A DNA stretch of 64,000 nt from CAZYMI01 sp964648505 (GTDB taxonomy: Bacteria; Pseudomonadota; Alphaproteobacteria; Micavibrionales; Micavibrionaceae), in NCBI GenBank assembly GCA_964648505.1, contig CAZYMI010000002.1:1-64000 (forward strand). Direction: 5' to 3'. Within the stretch, counting starts at the first letter, position 1, and every line of letters begins with the position of its first letter. A model generated the notes under the pieces. That model did no database searches, had not been told where the DNA came from, and saw only the letters and a program-made list of their open reading frames with translations. Position numbers and translations under genes: made by a program. Of this stretch, positions 27,487 to 36,299 are shown piece by piece.

Positions 27487-28121
27487 TGATGCTCCAGATC
27501 CAACCTGTAAACCCGATCAAGCGCACGCGCCTGTTCAAGTATTTCAGGGGGGATGTCGTGCCCATTCAAAATAGGAGCCAATGAATCCCGCGCTGCTTTC
27601 AAATCATCAAGGGACCGCGCTTGCACGGTTGAAAGATCAAGCCTTGCCAACATTGAAAATGCAGCGCGCTTATCATTTGCTATTCGGCCAAGTGCTTGGG
27701 CCTGTTTTTGTGCTTCTTCTTTATTTTTTGGCGCACTAACGCGCAACTTCATGATCGTTGCAAGGTCACGAAAATCCCGTGGCGCGTTACTGGATTGTGA
27801 AATTTCTTCCAAAAGCACCGCACGCTTGCTCATATCTTTTTCACGATTCGCAACAATAAAATCAGCGATCACCTTATGAATGCCGGAAGCTTTGTGTGAA
27901 AAATCGGCAAGGGGTTTGGTGTCTTGTGTCTGCAATGCTGAAATGAGCGCATCTGTTGCTTGCGCATTCCTATTATGCTGCCATCCTTTGTAAACCTGAT
28001 AACAGGCAACAACCACCAGAAATGCGAGCAAAGCCGTTAAAGCTGTGCTGCCATATTTTTTCCAAAGAGCCTTAAATTGGTCTTGCCTTAAGGCATTATC
28101 GATTTCGCTGAGAACATCCAT
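27483..28121 (-). CDS. YfgM-like membrane-anchored TPR-type protein
   Basis: Predicted periplasmic protein anchored by one N-terminal span. The 212-residue form starts at ATG 28121 (MDVLSEIDNALRQDQF) with AAAGGAAG upstream; the frame is open further 5' but without likely native residues. A cytoplasmic stub of about 20 residues is followed by a span (YGSTALTALLAFLVVVACYQVYKGW) and a helical domain. In E. coli YfgM associates with the Sec translocon and PpiD as a chaperone partner. Its position directly before bamB and der is the conserved context. Family call is by architecture and synteny. Confidence 0.82.
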   Translation of the reverse strand: MDVLSEIDNALRQDQFKALWKKYGSTALTALLAFLVVVACYQVYKGWQHNRNAQATDALISALQTQDTKPLADFSHKASGIHKVIADFIVANREKDMSKRAVLLEEISQSSNAPRDFRDLATIMKLRVSAPKNKEEAQKQAQALGRIANDKRAAFSMLARLDLSTVQARSLDDLKAARDSLAPILNGHDIPPEILEQARALDRVYRLDLEHQ

Positions 28122-28202
28122 ATCGTGTCTTCCTTTAGCGCTTATGGATACAGCAAAACCGCCTTTTCGCAAAAGGGCAAAATATTTGTTACACTGTTTT
28201 AT

Positions 28203-28562
28203 ATGGCTGATAAAAACCCAACGAGCCGTGTGGGATACACACGGCGTGAATTTCAAAGCATTTTTCAAATTTATTCCGCTAATGTGTATCGTGGCGTTTT
28301 TCGCGATTTTCTATTTACAGAATGCAATGGCCGATATTACCTGTCTTTCCGCGAGGATGCAGGCTTGCCCCCTTTAATTACAGTTGAAAAGCGCCCGCTA
28401 GGCCCTGAAAAGGCTTTATTTGTGGCCACAACTTTAAACGGACAAGGAACGCTCAAGGAAGTTGCACGATCAGAAAAGCTAGATAATTTTATCGCCCAGC
28501 TAAAAAGCGCTATTGATGCTTTAGCTTTAAACAAAGGGCCACGGCTAAAAGCTATTTATTAA
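28203..28562 (+). CDS. DUF2794 family protein
   Basis: A 119-residue soluble protein starting MADKNPTSRVGYTR. The core RREFQSIFQIYSANVYRGVFRDF, followed by a strand-rich FREDAG...ITVEKRP segment, fits DUF2794, a family of unknown function largely restricted to alphaproteobacteria. ATG 28203 is chosen because the similarity begins just after it; the frame is open back to 28125. It is divergent from the YfgM-like gene, with 81 bases between starts. No function can be assigned. Confidence 0.75.
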   Translation: MADKNPTSRVGYTRREFQSIFQIYSANVYRGVFRDFLFTECNGRYYLSFREDAGLPPLITVEKRPLGPEKALFVATTLNGQGTLKEVARSEKLDNFIAQLKSAIDALALNKGPRLKAIY

Positions 28563-28735
28563 ATTTAAGCCATCACCTTGGGCCATTTTGGTCCAAACCC
28601 GCCCATGCACTATATTATGAACATTATTTTGTTTTTAAAATATAGTATTATGAAAATATAAATCAATTGTCATTTACCCTTTTATTTGAATATAAAGAAG
28701 CTAGTTTTATGACCGACTTAATTAGGATTTTTCTG
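28563..28735 (+). other. AT-rich leader region of icd
   Basis: The spacer begins with a weak hairpin (TTGGGCC, loop ATTTT, GGTCCAA near 28578-28596) without a T-run and becomes very AT-rich before icd. The icd promoter is probably in 28620-28700 but no single -35/-10 pair stands out. AGGA precedes the icd ATG. No small gene is convincing. Confidence 0.3.
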
Positions 28736-29953
28736 ATGAATAAAATTTCTGTAAAAACACCGCTTGTCGAAATAGATGGCGATGAAATGACACGTATCAT
28801 CTGGGGTATGATCAAGCAAAAATTGATTTTGCCTTACCTTGATATCCCGCTTGAATATTACGATCTTTCCATACAAAACCGCGATGCGACAGACGATAAA
28901 GTAACAATCGATAGCGCTAAGGCCATCCAAAAATATGGTGTCGGCGTAAAATGCGCCACAATTACCCCTGATGAAGCGCGTGTAAAAGAATTCAATTTGA
29001 AAAAAATGTGGAAGTCACCAAACGGTACCATCCGCAACATTCTTAACGGCACAATTTTTCGTGAACCAATTGTGTGTAAAAATATTCCGCTTTATGTACC
29101 GGGCTGGAAAAAACCGATCACCGTTGCTCGCCATGCTTTTGGTGACCAGTACAAAGCCACCGATGTAAAAATTCCGGGTCCTGGAAAACTTACAATGACC
29201 TACACCCCTGCCGATGGAAGCCCTGCGCAAAACTACGAGGTTTATGATTTTCCATCAGCCGGTGTTGCCATGGGCATGTATAACCAAGATGAATCAATCG
29301 AGGGATTTGCTCGCGCTTGCTTTAATTACGCGCTGTCACGCAATGTGCCTCTGTATCTTTCAACAAAAAATACAATTTTAAAGGTTTATGATGGAGCCTT
29401 CTTGCAAATTTTTGCTAAGATTTTTGCTTCAGAATTTGCCGATAAATTCAAAGCTCAAAACCTGACATACGAACATCGCCTGATCGATGATATGGTTGCA
29501 ATGGCCATCAAATCAGAAGGTGGATTTTTATGGGCATGCAAAAATTATGACGGCGATGTTCAATCAGATGTCGTTGCGCAAGGATTTGGGTCGCTTGGGC
29601 TTATGACCTCTGTTTTATTAACCCCAGATGGTAATGCCGTTGAAGCTGAAGCAGCACACGGAACCGTAACGCGCCATTACCGTGAACACCAAAAAGGCAA
29701 AGAAACATCAACCAATCCTATTGCCTCTATATTTGCCTGGACACGCGGCCTTCAATATCGCGGTAAATTTGATCATCATGACGATTTGATTAATTTTGCT
29801 TTAGCGTTAGAAACCGTTTGTATTGAAACCGTCGAAGCAGGGTATATGACCAAAGATCTGGCCTCACTGGTTGGATCAGGACAAACCTGGCTTAACACAG
29901 GCGCTTATATCGACAAAGTGGCTGAAGCTTTGCCTAAAAAATTAAAAGGGTAG
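28736..29953 (+). CDS. icd: NADP-dependent isocitrate dehydrogenase
   Basis: TCA-cycle enzyme converting isocitrate to 2-oxoglutarate. The 405-residue protein starts at ATG 28736 (MNKISVKTPLVEIDGDEMTR) after AGGA and matches the eukaryote-like dimeric subfamily common in alphaproteobacteria, distinct from E. coli Icd. Typical blocks are IDGDEMTRIIWG, KMWKSPNGTIRN, LIDDMVAMA, NYDGDVQSDVVAQGFGSLGLM and EAAHGTVTRHYR. An upstream in-frame ATG adds 23 residues with no family similarity. An L,D-transpeptidase gene follows after five bases. Confidence 0.96.
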   Translation: MNKISVKTPLVEIDGDEMTRIIWGMIKQKLILPYLDIPLEYYDLSIQNRDATDDKVTIDSAKAIQKYGVGVKCATITPDEARVKEFNLKKMWKSPNGTIRNILNGTIFREPIVCKNIPLYVPGWKKPITVARHAFGDQYKATDVKIPGPGKLTMTYTPADGSPAQNYEVYDFPSAGVAMGMYNQDESIEGFARACFNYALSRNVPLYLSTKNTILKVYDGAFLQIFAKIFASEFADKFKAQNLTYEHRLIDDMVAMAIKSEGGFLWACKNYDGDVQSDVVAQGFGSLGLMTSVLLTPDGNAVEAEAAHGTVTRHYREHQKGKETSTNPIASIFAWTRGLQYRGKFDHHDDLINFALALETVCIETVEAGYMTKDLASLVGSGQTWLNTGAYIDKVAEALPKKLKG

Positions 29954-29958
29954 TATTC

Positions 29959-30963
29959 ATGAAAATGCGTATTCTTGTGGCGATATCCGCCCTGTGCTTT
30001 GTACCTTTTTGCGCTTTTGCAAAAAGCGAAATAGCACCAAAAACGTCTGCGCCTGCTTCAAGCACAGCGCAAAATTTTAAAGGAAACGCAATTGGTGAAA
30101 TGCAGATCATCAAAAGTCGCTATGAAGATACAATTGTAAAATTAGCGCGTGAATACGGGCTTGGTTATGTTGAAATTCGGGCTGCAAACCCAACTGTTGA
30201 TCCTTGGCTGCCAGGTGATGGAACAAAAATTACACTGCCTACAATGAATCTTTTACCAAAAGGGCCACGCAAAGGCATTGTTATCAATTTAGCTGAAATG
30301 CGCATGTATGTGTATTATGGCCCCGGAATTGAGCCTGCAAGTTATCCCGTTGGTATAGGGCGCGAAGGATTAACATCGCCGCTTGGTACAACAACTGTAG
30401 CGCGTAAAATGGTGGGCCCCATCTGGCGGCCAACTGATCGTATGCGAAAAGAGGACCCAAAACTAAAAGCAACTTATTATCCCGGCCCTGATAACCCTAT
30501 GGGTACGCATGCCATGTATCTTGGCTTTCCGTCTTATGCCATTCATGGCACAAATAAGCCTTATTCAATTGGCTGGAGACTCTCTTCAGGCTGCATTCGT
30601 ATGTATCCGGAAGATATCACAACCTTATATAATTTTACCCCTGAAGGCACACAGGTCACCATTGTAGATCAGCCCATTAAAACGGCGTGGATTGGTAATG
30701 ACTTTTATGTCGAGGTGCACCCCACCCAAGAACAAGCCGATATTATTAGCCGCGACGGTAAACCTGATTATCAGGTGGCTGATAAAGATATTCAGCAAAT
30801 TGTCAAAGAAGCAGGTAGTTATGCCGATGACCTGAATTGGGATTTGGTGCGCGCAGCAATTAAAAATCGTTACGGCTACCCGATCAAAGTTTTAACGCGC
30901 CCAGCGATTGAACAGGCATCGGCAACAGCGCCCGTAAAACCAATGCCTGAAAAAATACCCTAA
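29959..30963 (+). CDS. L,D-transpeptidase (YkuD domain) with LysM
   Basis: Periplasmic enzyme that would form 3-3 peptidoglycan cross-links or attach lipoproteins. The 334-residue protein has a signal peptide (MKMRILVAISALCFVPFCAFA), a LysM-like segment near 45-95 (YEDTIVKLAREYGLGY), and a YkuD domain from about 105 with the catalytic signature YAIHGTNKP...RLSSGCIRMYPED including the nucleophilic Cys. It resembles the ErfK/YbiS group. The TAA overlaps the TAG of the convergent small membrane gene. Confidence 0.92.
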   Translation: MKMRILVAISALCFVPFCAFAKSEIAPKTSAPASSTAQNFKGNAIGEMQIIKSRYEDTIVKLAREYGLGYVEIRAANPTVDPWLPGDGTKITLPTMNLLPKGPRKGIVINLAEMRMYVYYGPGIEPASYPVGIGREGLTSPLGTTTVARKMVGPIWRPTDRMRKEDPKLKATYYPGPDNPMGTHAMYLGFPSYAIHGTNKPYSIGWRLSSGCIRMYPEDITTLYNFTPEGTQVTIVDQPIKTAWIGNDFYVEVHPTQEQADIISRDGKPDYQVADKDIQQIVKEAGSYADDLNWDLVRAAIKNRYGYPIKVLTRPAIEQASATAPVKPMPEKIP

Positions 30964-31262
30964 AGGCGGGCGAGCGTAGTCCCAAATAAAACCGCAAGCG
31001 GCGCATAAAAAGGGGCCCATAGGCACAGATTCTTTAAATTTGATGGCGTCATTGCTAAAGATACAAGGGCGAAAGGAATGCTAAAAACCCAAATAATAAT
31101 TGCATGCCGAATAACGCTGCTTGCCACTTGTTCAGGCGCTGTCTGAGCCATCCAATCATCAAGAAGTCCCGTTGCCGCAAGCGCCACAACTGTGAAAAGA
31201 ATGCCTGCAAACCCAAAGCCTGAGATGAAAAAAACTTTTAAAATGTTTTTAAAGTGGTCCAT
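30960..31262 (-). CDS. small hydrophobic membrane protein, unknown
   Basis: A 100-residue protein with about three hydrophobic segments (VFFISGFGFAGILFTVVALAA, HAIIIWVFSIPFALVSLAM and WAPFYAPLAVLFGTTLA). There is no cleavable signal and no recognisable motif. It starts ATG 31262 and its stop overlaps the convergent L,D-transpeptidase stop. I do not recognise the family; the clear membrane pattern suggests a real gene. Confidence 0.55.
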   Translation of the reverse strand: MDHFKNILKVFFISGFGFAGILFTVVALAATGLLDDWMAQTAPEQVASSVIRHAIIIWVFSIPFALVSLAMTPSNLKNLCLWAPFYAPLAVLFGTTLARL

Positions 31263-31315
31263 AGGTTGAGTTTAAATCTTATACGCCATGTGCCGCAAGA
31301 CGGTAAAAAACCACG

Positions 31316-31353
31316 AAAAAGCCGCCGGACCCATTGGCCACGACGGCTTTAAA
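31316..31353 (-). terminator. intrinsic terminator of the small lipoprotein gene
   Basis: On the minus strand, AAAGCCGTCG and CGGCGGCTTT pair with one G-U wobble around a 12-14-base loop, followed by TTTTTC. It begins about 20 bases after the lipoprotein stop codon at 31376, a clear rho-independent terminator. Confidence 0.75.
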
Positions 31354-31375
31354 TTCGTACTAAACTACGTCGAAC

Positions 31376-31558
31376 TTATTTACGCAGTTTCTTTTCGAAT
31401 ACTGGCTCAGCAGCAGCAACTGGAGCTGCTGTTTGACCACCAGCTGTGCGCTCGTGAGCGTATGGAGCTGGGTATGTTTTGCCATCACCTGTTGAGGAGC
31501 AAGCTGCCAAGGCAACTGATGCGCCAACCAGGCAAAGAGTCATGATAATGTTTTTCAT
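31376..31558 (-). CDS. small lipoprotein
   Basis: A 60-residue protein with a lipoprotein signal peptide (MKNIIMTLCLVGASVALAACSS, lipobox LAAC) and a short mature part of about 40 residues, Ala/Pro-rich and ending EKKLRK. The basic tail could contact peptidoglycan or nucleic acid, but this is a guess. ATG 31558 is preferred over 31570 because GAGG lies at the right spacing. A perfect palindrome sits 38 bases upstream and a hairpin terminator follows, so it is an independent unit. Confidence 0.75.
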   Translation of the reverse strand: MKNIIMTLCLVGASVALAACSSTGDGKTYPAPYAHERTAGGQTAAPVAAAEPVFEKKLRK

Positions 31559-31595
31559 GGGGATCCTCATGGTTAGTTTGTTTAAAGTTTAGGCT

Positions 31596-31605
31596 TCTCG
31601 CGAGA
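31596..31605. promoter_or_regulatory. perfect 10-bp palindrome upstream of the lipoprotein gene
   Basis: TCTCGCGAGA is a perfect palindrome 38 bases upstream of the small lipoprotein ATG and next to a putative terminator of the amidase gene. It could be an operator, but no regulator is identified. Confidence 0.3.
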
Positions 31606-31608
31606 GAT

Positions 31609-31639
31609 AAAACCGTGAACACTTATATACACGGGTTTT
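31609..31639 (-). terminator. putative terminator of the amidase gene
   Basis: On the minus strand AAAACCCGTG and CACGGTTTT pair with one bulged base around a 12-base loop, ending in a short T-run (TTTTATC). It lies about 60 bases after the amidase stop codon. The bulge and the long loop make it a moderate call. Confidence 0.45.
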
Positions 31640-31697
31640 CTGGCCTTGCAAATCCCTATTTTTTCAAAGGCTTGGTTGATATATAGACATAATAAAT

Positions 31698-33047
31698 TTA
31701 ATTCTGTTGTGCTTGTTCTAGCTTATCAAAATAGCTGTCAACGCCACTTGTAATTGCGCTTGCAATCTTGCGCCGATGCGCATCGGTAGAAAGCAAAGAT
31801 TCCTCATGGCGGTTGGACATGAACCCAAGTTCTATAAGCACGGAAGGCACATCAGGCGCCTTTAAAACAGCAAATCCAGCAAATCGATGCGGTTTTTCCA
31901 GCAGCCTTACTCCGCCTGTTTCAAATCGCTGAACAATGGTGTTGGCGAAATATTTGGACTGATTCATGGTCTCACGCATGGCAAGATCAAGTAAAATATC
32001 TGCAACTTCCTTGCTTTCAACGCCCAGATTAACCCCGGCCAGAAGATCTACTTTGTTTTCACGTTCAGCCAATTTCGCTGTCTGGGCATCGGATGCCTTT
32101 TCAGACAATGTATAAATCGACGCACCATTAATCAGCTCGCGCCTGTCATTACTATGATCGATTGAATCCGCATGCAGCGATATAAAAAGATTTGCTCTGT
32201 TTTCCCGGGCAAATTTAACCCTCCCTGGCAAGGTAATAAATACATCTGAATTACGTGTCAGTTTAACTTTATACCGCCCCGTTTCTTCTAATTGCTTTTT
32301 TAACTGCCTTGCCATTGCGAGTGTTATATTTTTTTCTAGATTCTTTTTGCCAATTGCGCCTGTGTCTTTCCCCCCATGTCCGGGATCAAGGATTATTATT
32401 TTTTTTGCCCCTTTTGATCGAACGACAGAAGCTGGGACACCGACTGTTTTTAAAGACTCGTTTTTTTGTAAAACTGGCGCGGGCTTTTCATAGGCTTCTG
32501 CGCGTTGATTTACAGGATCTCTTTTGACCTGTCGGGGCTTTACTGCAAGCTCTTGATTTCCTGCAGGGGCCTTAATAACAAGCTGACCTAAAATACCGGA
32601 TGATGCTTGTGATGTATTGTAAGCCGAGTGGTATGATGTTCCTTTATCAGCCCCTAACAAATCAACAACCAACCTTGGAGGCGTGTTTTTCTTGGAAGCC
32701 AGTATAAAACTATTTGTTAGCTTTAAAGGTTTTGAAAGTGCAAAAACTAAACGCATCTTTCCGTTACCTTGAGGAACCTTCTTAAAAGACGTAAGCCCTG
32801 CTTTTTTAAAATTCATATCAAGCGATGCTTTTACAGCACCTTGAGGAAGCTCAACCACAAGAGAACGTGAGGGGCTTTCTGCAATAAACGCCCTATAAGG
32901 CACTGAACCAGATAAATCGAATACCAGACGGGTTTTATCAGGATGAATGCCAGCACGCATCGCCTTTACGGTAACAGCCTGCGCTGGCCAACTTGCCAAC
33001 AGCACAGCAAACGCAAAAAAAACGGTGACGATTTTTTTAATGGACAT
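31698..33047 (-). CDS. N-acetylmuramoyl-L-alanine amidase with AMIN domain (AmiC-like)
   Basis: Periplasmic zinc amidase that cleaves stem peptides from peptidoglycan, usually during cell separation. The 449-residue protein starts at ATG 33047 with a signal peptide (MSIKKIVTVFFAFAVLLASWPAQA), then an AMIN domain (about 25-130), a Lys/Pro-rich linker and an Amidase_3 domain from about 215 with IIILDPGHGGKDTGAIG, LFISLHADS and VLIELGFMSNRHEE. The frame is open 17 codons further upstream without a better start. Confidence 0.93.
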   Translation of the reverse strand: MSIKKIVTVFFAFAVLLASWPAQAVTVKAMRAGIHPDKTRLVFDLSGSVPYRAFIAESPSRSLVVELPQGAVKASLDMNFKKAGLTSFKKVPQGNGKMRLVFALSKPLKLTNSFILASKKNTPPRLVVDLLGADKGTSYHSAYNTSQASSGILGQLVIKAPAGNQELAVKPRQVKRDPVNQRAEAYEKPAPVLQKNESLKTVGVPASVVRSKGAKKIIILDPGHGGKDTGAIGKKNLEKNITLAMARQLKKQLEETGRYKVKLTRNSDVFITLPGRVKFARENRANLFISLHADSIDHSNDRRELINGASIYTLSEKASDAQTAKLAERENKVDLLAGVNLGVESKEVADILLDLAMRETMNQSKYFANTIVQRFETGGVRLLEKPHRFAGFAVLKAPDVPSVLIELGFMSNRHEESLLSTDAHRRKIASAITSGVDSYFDKLEQAQQN

Positions 33048-33470
33048 AATAAAACTAATGCTGGCGTGAATAATGTCAGAACTTAGACATTTACACATTA
33101 CACTAATTGTCGAGCTTTTGTCATCTGACTTAGGAGTGGGGACATGAAGGATTCGTTTTTCATGTTCTCGAACAATCTGAAAAACATTATTATTATTATT
33201 ACGTCAAACATTCTTTCATTGTACCCGGACGCACTCTGACGTAATGTTCTTTTGCGACACGATGTGGTTTTAGCAATATATCCAGCGTTTTAACAAGGTT
33301 TCGCTAGCCCATCGCAAAAACTGTAAGCTCCTGTTTAAAAAAGATATTTTGGAGCCTAACAGAAAAAACAACCAACAGGCGCGTAGATATAAGCGCCGGA
33401 TGTGCTTTTCCTGTCGCAAAAGGTGACCTTCGGCGCCCGCGCCTTTCAAAAAGAAAGCGGGAACTTCCCC
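33048..33470 (+). other. long leader region before RNase E
   Basis: About 420 bases separate the divergent amidase start from the rne start codon. The stretch contains a small ORF with a strong ribosome-binding site (33144-33239), an inverted repeat ATTACGTCA/TGACGTAAT (33198-33245), a GGCGC/GCGCC hairpin at about 33378-33397 and the odd palindrome AAGGTGACCTT near 33419. Structured leaders mediate RNase E autoregulation in other bacteria; a similar role here is inference. Confidence 0.4.
33144..33239 (+). CDS. candidate 31-residue small ORF in the rne leader
   Basis: ATG at 33144 follows AGGAG with seven bases spacing, one of the better ribosome-binding sites in the window. The predicted peptide is MKDSFFMFSNNLKN followed by five consecutive Ile (all ATT), then TSNILSLYPDAL. 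It matches no family I know. The Ile run comes from a simple ATT repeat, so it may be non-functional; alternatively it could act as a translated leader. Confidence 0.3.
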   Translation: MKDSFFMFSNNLKNIIIIITSNILSLYPDAL

Positions 33471-36290
33471 ATGGCCAAAAAAATGTTAATCGACAGCACC
33501 CACAAAGAAGAAACAAGGGTTGTTGTAACAGATGGAAATCGACTTTTAGAATTTGATTATGAAAGCATGGTGAGAAAGCAGCTTAAAGGCAGCATTTTTC
33601 TTGCCAAAGTAACACGGGTAGAACCATCGCTGCAGGCTGCTTTTGTGAATTTTGGTGGCAATCGCCACGGCTTCTTGCCCTTCTCTGAAATTCATCCCGA
33701 CTATTTCCGCATACCTATTGCTGACCGCGAAGCTATTATTGCCGAACAAAAAGCGTTGCTTGAAGCGCAAGCGAAACGAGAAGCTGAAGAAGAAGCTGAA
33801 GAAGAAGCCCGCGAAGCCGCACGCCAGAATATGGATACGGATAGCGCCTACACAGCACAGCCTGATAGCCTAGATGAAATGGACCAACCGTCCCTTGAAC
33901 CGGTTGAAACAGCCTATCTTCAGCATAAGGGTGAAAGCGAAGACCTAACCAATCGCGATCACTCCAATAATACTGCACCAATGTCTTTTGAGCAGGAATT
34001 GTTCGATGAAGACGGAATGGATACTGACACCGATACAGAAGCAGATCTTATCGATGCTTCATCAGATGACCCCCTTCTTGAGCATGATGATGCAGGGCAG
34101 GTTTCTGACCTTGCTGAAACTCTTGATTCAAACTCAGACGAAGATTCTGATTTGGACACAAACGGCATTGAAGGTGAACAAGGCGAAGCTGATCCAAATG
34201 AAAACGTAGACGTGGTAAGCGATGAACAAGGCTTAAATCATCGCCGTGGTCGGGGCCGTTTCCAACAGCGTGGTCGTGGTCGGGGCCGTTTCCAACAACG
34301 TGGCCGCAAGCCGCTTCGTGGAAGACGCGAACAAATAAACGACGATAATGATGATAATATTTTCCGCACCCTTGCTAAACGGTACAAAATCCAAGAAGTC
34401 ATCAAGCGTGGTCAGATCATGCTTGTTCAAGTCAGCAAGGAAGAACGCGGCAATAAAGGTGCAGCTGTAACCACTTACTTATCTTTACCTGGAAGATATT
34501 GCGTATTAATGCCTAATTCACCGCGTGGTGGCGGTGTTTCCCGCAAAATTGCAAGCTTTGCAGAACGCAAACGCATGCGCAGTATTTTAAAAGAACTTTC
34601 TGTGCCTGAAGGGATGTCAGTTATTTTACGCACCGCTGGTGTTGAGCGTCCGGCGGAAGACATCAAACGCGATCTCGATTACCTTTTGCGTCTTTGGGAT
34701 AATATCCGCTCGACAACACTTGAATCATCTGCGCCTGCTCAGATTTACGGAGAAGGTGATCTGATTCAACGCTCAATTCGTGATATTTACGGCGAAGATG
34801 TTTCTGAAATTGTAGTCTCAGGTGATAAAGGATACCGCGCGGCTTGTGACTTTATGGGCATGTTAATGCCGGACGATGTTTCAAAAATACAGCATTATAA
34901 AGATGATAAAATTCCCTTGTTCCATCGCTTTCAGGTTGAAAATCAAATTGCTGAAATCGGCGAACCGGTGGTGCAGTTAAGATCAGGTGGCTATATCGTC
35001 ATTCACCCAACAGAGGCGCTTGTATCTGTTGACGTCAACTCAGGCCGCGCAACAAAAGAACGTCACATTGAAGAAACGGCCCTTAAAACCAACCTTGAAG
35101 CCGCAGATGAAGTTGCAAGACAACTCCGCCTGCGCGACTTAGGCGGCCTTGTTGTGGTTGATTTTATTGATATGGAAGATCGTCGAAACAATGCGCGTGT
35201 TGAACGCCGCCTGCGGGATGCGTTGTCATCAGATCGTGCGCGCGTTCAAATGAGTCGCATTTCAAATTTTGGTTTGCTTGAGCTTTCACGCCAGCGCCTA
35301 AATCCTTCACTTACAGAAGCCCAGTTCCAGCAGTGCCCTCATTGTAAAGGCGCAGGGGTCATTCGTACAATTGATTCTGCTGCAATTCTGGCCTTGCGCG
35401 GCATTGAAGAAGAAGGCACACGTAACCGTTCATCTCAGGTGATTTTAAATGTGCCATCAGAAATTGCCCTTTATATACTAAACAACAAACGTGATCGCTT
35501 GGTTGATATTGAGCGTCGTTATGGTTTTGTTGTCAGTGTTCGCGTTGATGAAACTTTATCGCCGATTGGCTACAGGCTGGAAACAGTAAAAACCGTTCAG
35601 CCACAAGATCATGATGAAGGTGATGAAATTATCACACGTGAAACCATGTCTGAACTGCAGCCAAACAATACAAAAGAACAGTCAGAAGAAACTGCTGACG
35701 ATTCAGAAGTGTCTTCTAACCGAAACCGCGGCGGGCGAAACCGCGGCGGGCGAAATCGTAATAACCGCGGCCGTGACCGTTTTAACAACCGCGGACCACG
35801 AACCGAGATCTTGTCAAACACCGTGCAAGACAATGACACCGATATTGATGATAATATCGGCAATCGTGCAGAGCCAGAACCTGTTGATGATGACCAGATC
35901 GATAACATCGGTAATCAGGACCATACCGTATCAAAAGAAACAAACCGTCATAGTCGCGACCGCAATGGTGGAGGCGGCCGGGGCCGTGATCGAAACGGAC
36001 GTGACAGACAAAATAATCGTGATAATCGCGGTGGCCGTAATCGCCCTGATGTAACACGCCCCCAGCAAGATCATAACGGGCCTTCTCAGGATTCAAGACA
36101 GGATAATACGCCACAATCTTCTCAGCCTTCCCAAAGCGCAGGGCCTACAATTGGTTATATGTCCCGCAGACGCAACGCTGAGCAAACACCACAGACGCAA
36201 AGCGATCAAACCGCATCAGACAGTGCAGACCAAAATGGCGCATCTGACCAACCCCGTAAAAAGGGTTGGTGGAACCGACTGGTGGAGTAA
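33471..36290 (+). CDS. rne: ribonuclease E
   Basis: Endonuclease and degradosome scaffold. The 939-residue protein starts at ATG 33471 (MAKKMLIDSTHKEETRV). Its S1 domain is split by an insertion of about 230 residues, first acidic (EEEAEEEAREAA; many Asp/Glu) and then Arg/Gly-rich, before S1 resumes at QIMLVQVSKEERGNKGA. The catalytic domain has VSVDVNSGRATK and VVDFIDMEDRRN; the Zn-link is CPHCKG. The C-terminal half is disordered, with RGG-type repeats, and ends GWWNRLVE, matching the GWW motif that binds PNPase in Caulobacter. uvrD-type helicase follows after nine bases. Confidence 0.96.
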   Translation: MAKKMLIDSTHKEETRVVVTDGNRLLEFDYESMVRKQLKGSIFLAKVTRVEPSLQAAFVNFGGNRHGFLPFSEIHPDYFRIPIADREAIIAEQKALLEAQAKREAEEEAEEEAREAARQNMDTDSAYTAQPDSLDEMDQPSLEPVETAYLQHKGESEDLTNRDHSNNTAPMSFEQELFDEDGMDTDTDTEADLIDASSDDPLLEHDDAGQVSDLAETLDSNSDEDSDLDTNGIEGEQGEADPNENVDVVSDEQGLNHRRGRGRFQQRGRGRGRFQQRGRKPLRGRREQINDDNDDNIFRTLAKRYKIQEVIKRGQIMLVQVSKEERGNKGAAVTTYLSLPGRYCVLMPNSPRGGGVSRKIASFAERKRMRSILKELSVPEGMSVILRTAGVERPAEDIKRDLDYLLRLWDNIRSTTLESSAPAQIYGEGDLIQRSIRDIYGEDVSEIVVSGDKGYRAACDFMGMLMPDDVSKIQHYKDDKIPLFHRFQVENQIAEIGEPVVQLRSGGYIVIHPTEALVSVDVNSGRATKERHIEETALKTNLEAADEVARQLRLRDLGGLVVVDFIDMEDRRNNARVERRLRDALSSDRARVQMSRISNFGLLELSRQRLNPSLTEAQFQQCPHCKGAGVIRTIDSAAILALRGIEEEGTRNRSSQVILNVPSEIALYILNNKRDRLVDIERRYGFVVSVRVDETLSPIGYRLETVKTVQPQDHDEGDEIITRETMSELQPNNTKEQSEETADDSEVSSNRNRGGRNRGGRNRNNRGRDRFNNRGPRTEILSNTVQDNDTDIDDNIGNRAEPEPVDDDQIDNIGNQDHTVSKETNRHSRDRNGGGGRGRDRNGRDRQNNRDNRGGRNRPDVTRPQQDHNGPSQDSRQDNTPQSSQPSQSAGPTIGYMSRRRNAEQTPQTQSDQTASDSADQNGASDQPRKKGWWNRLVE
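34245..34304 (+). repeat. 30-bp tandem repeat inside rne
   Basis: Two 30-base units beginning CGTGGTCGGGGCCGTTTCC encode a repeated RGRGRFQQRG peptide in the S1 insertion. The units differ at two positions. Copy number could vary between strains. Confidence 0.8.
35721..35756 (+). repeat. 15-bp tandem repeat inside rne
   Basis: CGAAACCGCGGCGGG occurs twice in tandem and a third, partial copy follows (CGAAAT). It encodes the RNRGG repeats in the disordered C-terminal region. Confidence 0.75.
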
Positions 36291-36299
36291 GAAATTCCG

